Under the pieces are notes generated by a model. It was not told the origin of the DNA and searched no databases. It saw only the letters and a program-made list of their open reading frames with translations. The position numbers and the translations under genes were made by a program. Positions 22,403 through 23,483 of a DNA stretch of 23,483 bases are shown here, piece after piece; within the stretch, counting starts at the first letter, position 1; the number at the start of each line of letters is the position of its first letter. This DNA is from CAYOXD01 sp964407825 (GTDB lineage: Bacteria; Desulfobacterota; Desulfobacteria; Desulfobacterales; JAFDDL01): contig CAYOXD010000038.1 of assembly GCA_964407825.1 (NCBI GenBank), forward strand, positions 1 through 23,483, in the 5' to 3' direction.

Positions 22403-22480
22403 ACGGATAAATAAATTGCCATCGCCCACCCGTTTCTTCCTGAATTTTTGCCATAATTGAAGCGGGTTGGTGCGTCACGG

Positions 22481-23221
22481 ATGAATATGAAGATAAGAAA
22501 CTACATAGGATTGATCCTGGCGGTCTTTTTGCAGGGATTTCCATGGGCGAACCTTTGGGCGGATCAGCCGCCCTGGCCACCGGTGGTGGTGACTCAGGCA
22601 CGGCATATGAGAGACCGGGGGGATTTGAAAAACCTGATCCGATTGATCGCGCGTATCAAAAACAAAACGTCACCGCCCGCAAATCCCGGAACCCTCGCCT
22701 TGCTGGAGGATTGGCTGTGCGAAGCCGGGGACGACCATGAGGATGAAAAACTCGTCCAGCAGGCCGCCGATGCCGGCATCCGGTATGCTGAAAAGGCATT
22801 GGCTTCGAATCCGAACACCGCTTGGGGGCACTGGTTGTTGGGCGATCTTTTGGGGAAAAAAATTCCAGGGACTTTTCTAGGAGGGATGCGTTACGGCCCC
22901 CACTCGGCCAAAGAACTGGACAAGGCCATGAAACTCGATCCTTCCAGTGCCAATGCCTTTATTTCCAGGGCCATCGGCTATTTCATGACCCCCGGTTTAT
23001 TTGGCGGCGATAAGCAAAAGGCGATCGAACTCCTGAAAAAAGCCTCCCGCCTGGATCCCGCTCCGGACAGCCCGGATACAGTCCATATCTGGTTGGCGCT
23101 GGCTTACGATGCAATAGACAACCCGGCCAAGGCCAAACGAGAGATCGCCCTGGCCCTGCAGCTGAATCCGGGCCGGTTATTCGGCAAGAAGACCTATGAT
23201 CGGATCATGCACCATGATTGA
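22481..23221 (+). CDS. Exported TPR-repeat protein
   Basis: 246 aa. A signal peptide (about 1–27, cleavage likely after NLWA) is followed by alpha-helical repeats. TPR-like units lie around 93–125, 143–170 and 178–232, including the segment FGGDKQKAIELLKKASRLDP. The FGGDKQKA pattern occurs in periplasmic TPR proteins of the TatT-like kind. ATG at 22481 was chosen; ATG 22487 is equally possible and the ribosome site is poor. A protein–protein interaction role in the periplasm is all that can be inferred. The base composition of the first 80 bp upstream is more AT-rich than the rest. Confidence 0.75.
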   Translation: MNMKIRNYIGLILAVFLQGFPWANLWADQPPWPPVVVTQARHMRDRGDLKNLIRLIARIKNKTSPPANPGTLALLEDWLCEAGDDHEDEKLVQQAADAGIRYAEKALASNPNTAWGHWLLGDLLGKKIPGTFLGGMRYGPHSAKELDKAMKLDPSSANAFISRAIGYFMTPGLFGGDKQKAIELLKKASRLDPAPDSPDTVHIWLALAYDAIDNPAKAKREIALALQLNPGRLFGKKTYDRIMHHD

Positions 23222-23363
23222 ACGGCACAGCCCGCGGCGGTGGCTCGGCATGGGCGGTGGCCGTCGCCCGGGTCAGTTCTGGATGCCCCTGTGGCGCAAT
23301 ACCCACCCGGAGGCCATCTCTCAGATACTGAAAGAGGATTCGGGTTCCCACAACTTTTTCTAG
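23214..23363 (+). CDS. Possible 49-aa ORF overlapping the TPR gene end
   Basis: An ATG at 23214 lies inside the last codons of the TPR gene (8-bp overlap) and opens a frame to TAG 23361–23363. The product is basic at the start, with Trp/Gly-rich middle and an acidic end. There is no good ribosome site, so translation would depend on coupling. No family recognised; it may be chance or a remnant. Confidence 0.25.
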   Translation: MIERHSPRRWLGMGGGRRPGQFWMPLWRNTHPEAISQILKEDSGSHNFF

Positions 23364-23483
23364 CCGCTTTGTCCCCTCGAAGGTTTTTGCAAAATATCAC
23401 CCGCCGTACTATTAAGACGTTTTTTCCAAACGATCTTGATTTGCCACCTTCCGCGCCGCATTTTCCTGATGAGTTCGGAGGTG
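23364..23483. other. Right-edge intergenic sequence
   Basis: About 120 bp without a supported gene. It contains a perfect TTTTGCAAAA palindrome (23385–23394) and AT-rich stretches that could include a promoter. The final bases include GGAGG (about 23477–23481), possibly the ribosome site of a gene starting just beyond the window. Confidence 0.4.

Overview
The window looks like a piece of a GC-rich (roughly 60+ %) Gram-negative chromosome, most probably a deltaproteobacterium/Desulfobacterota. That placement is an inference from gene content (a MoxR–Bat operon with a fused BatB/BatC, GatCA, an endonuclease-type MutL, a sigma-54 promoter) and has not been tested by any search.

Left part (1–13430). 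An impure (AGT)n microsatellite occupies the window edge, followed by about 190 bp with no convincing gene and a perfect 14-bp-stem hairpin. Then comes an eleven-gene minus-strand operon, read from an AT-rich promoter near 13400 leftwards: moxR (AAA+ ATPase), a DUF58 protein, a DUF4381-like membrane protein, batA, a batB–batC fusion, batD, batE, an ABC ATPase, an ABC-2 permease, a GldG-like auxiliary protein and a DUF4340 protein. From the DUF58 gene onward the junctions overlap or are separated by 1–9 bp, except for 47 bp between batE and the ABC ATPase; moxR is separated from the DUF58 gene by 97 bp. The first half is a classic MoxR/VWA (Bat) envelope system. The second half is a GldAFG-type transporter module. 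Their arrangement suggests joint expression and perhaps a joint function at the inner membrane.

Middle (13430–20200), plus strand. A divergent promoter drives a textbook-looking transcription attenuator: a 27-codon leader ORF very rich in Leu/Val/Ile codons, a hairpin at its end, a competing antiterminator and an intrinsic terminator, followed by ilvG and ilvM (acetolactate synthase of the AHAS II type). Next come a SPOR-domain membrane protein translationally coupled to gatC, then gatA, a 59-aa unknown protein and mutL. mutL has no ATG/GTG/TTG that would keep its conserved N-terminus; the best start is ATT at 18438, two codons after the in-frame TGA of the small gene.

Right part (20200–23483). 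A roughly 190-nt intergenic stretch can form nested stems (candidate structured RNA). It is followed by a dyad plus a near-consensus sigma-54 promoter in front of an orphan 82-aa gene. A housekeeping-type promoter then precedes an isoprenylcysteine-methyltransferase-like membrane protein and a Nudix hydrolase whose C-terminus runs into what looks like a gene remnant in another frame. Last come a secreted TPR protein and a possible 49-aa overlapping ORF.

The most notable items are the ilv attenuator, the ATT-start mutL, the sigma-54-controlled orphan with the structured region upstream, and the joined Bat/Gld-type operon. All calls rest on reading the sequence; no database search was possible.
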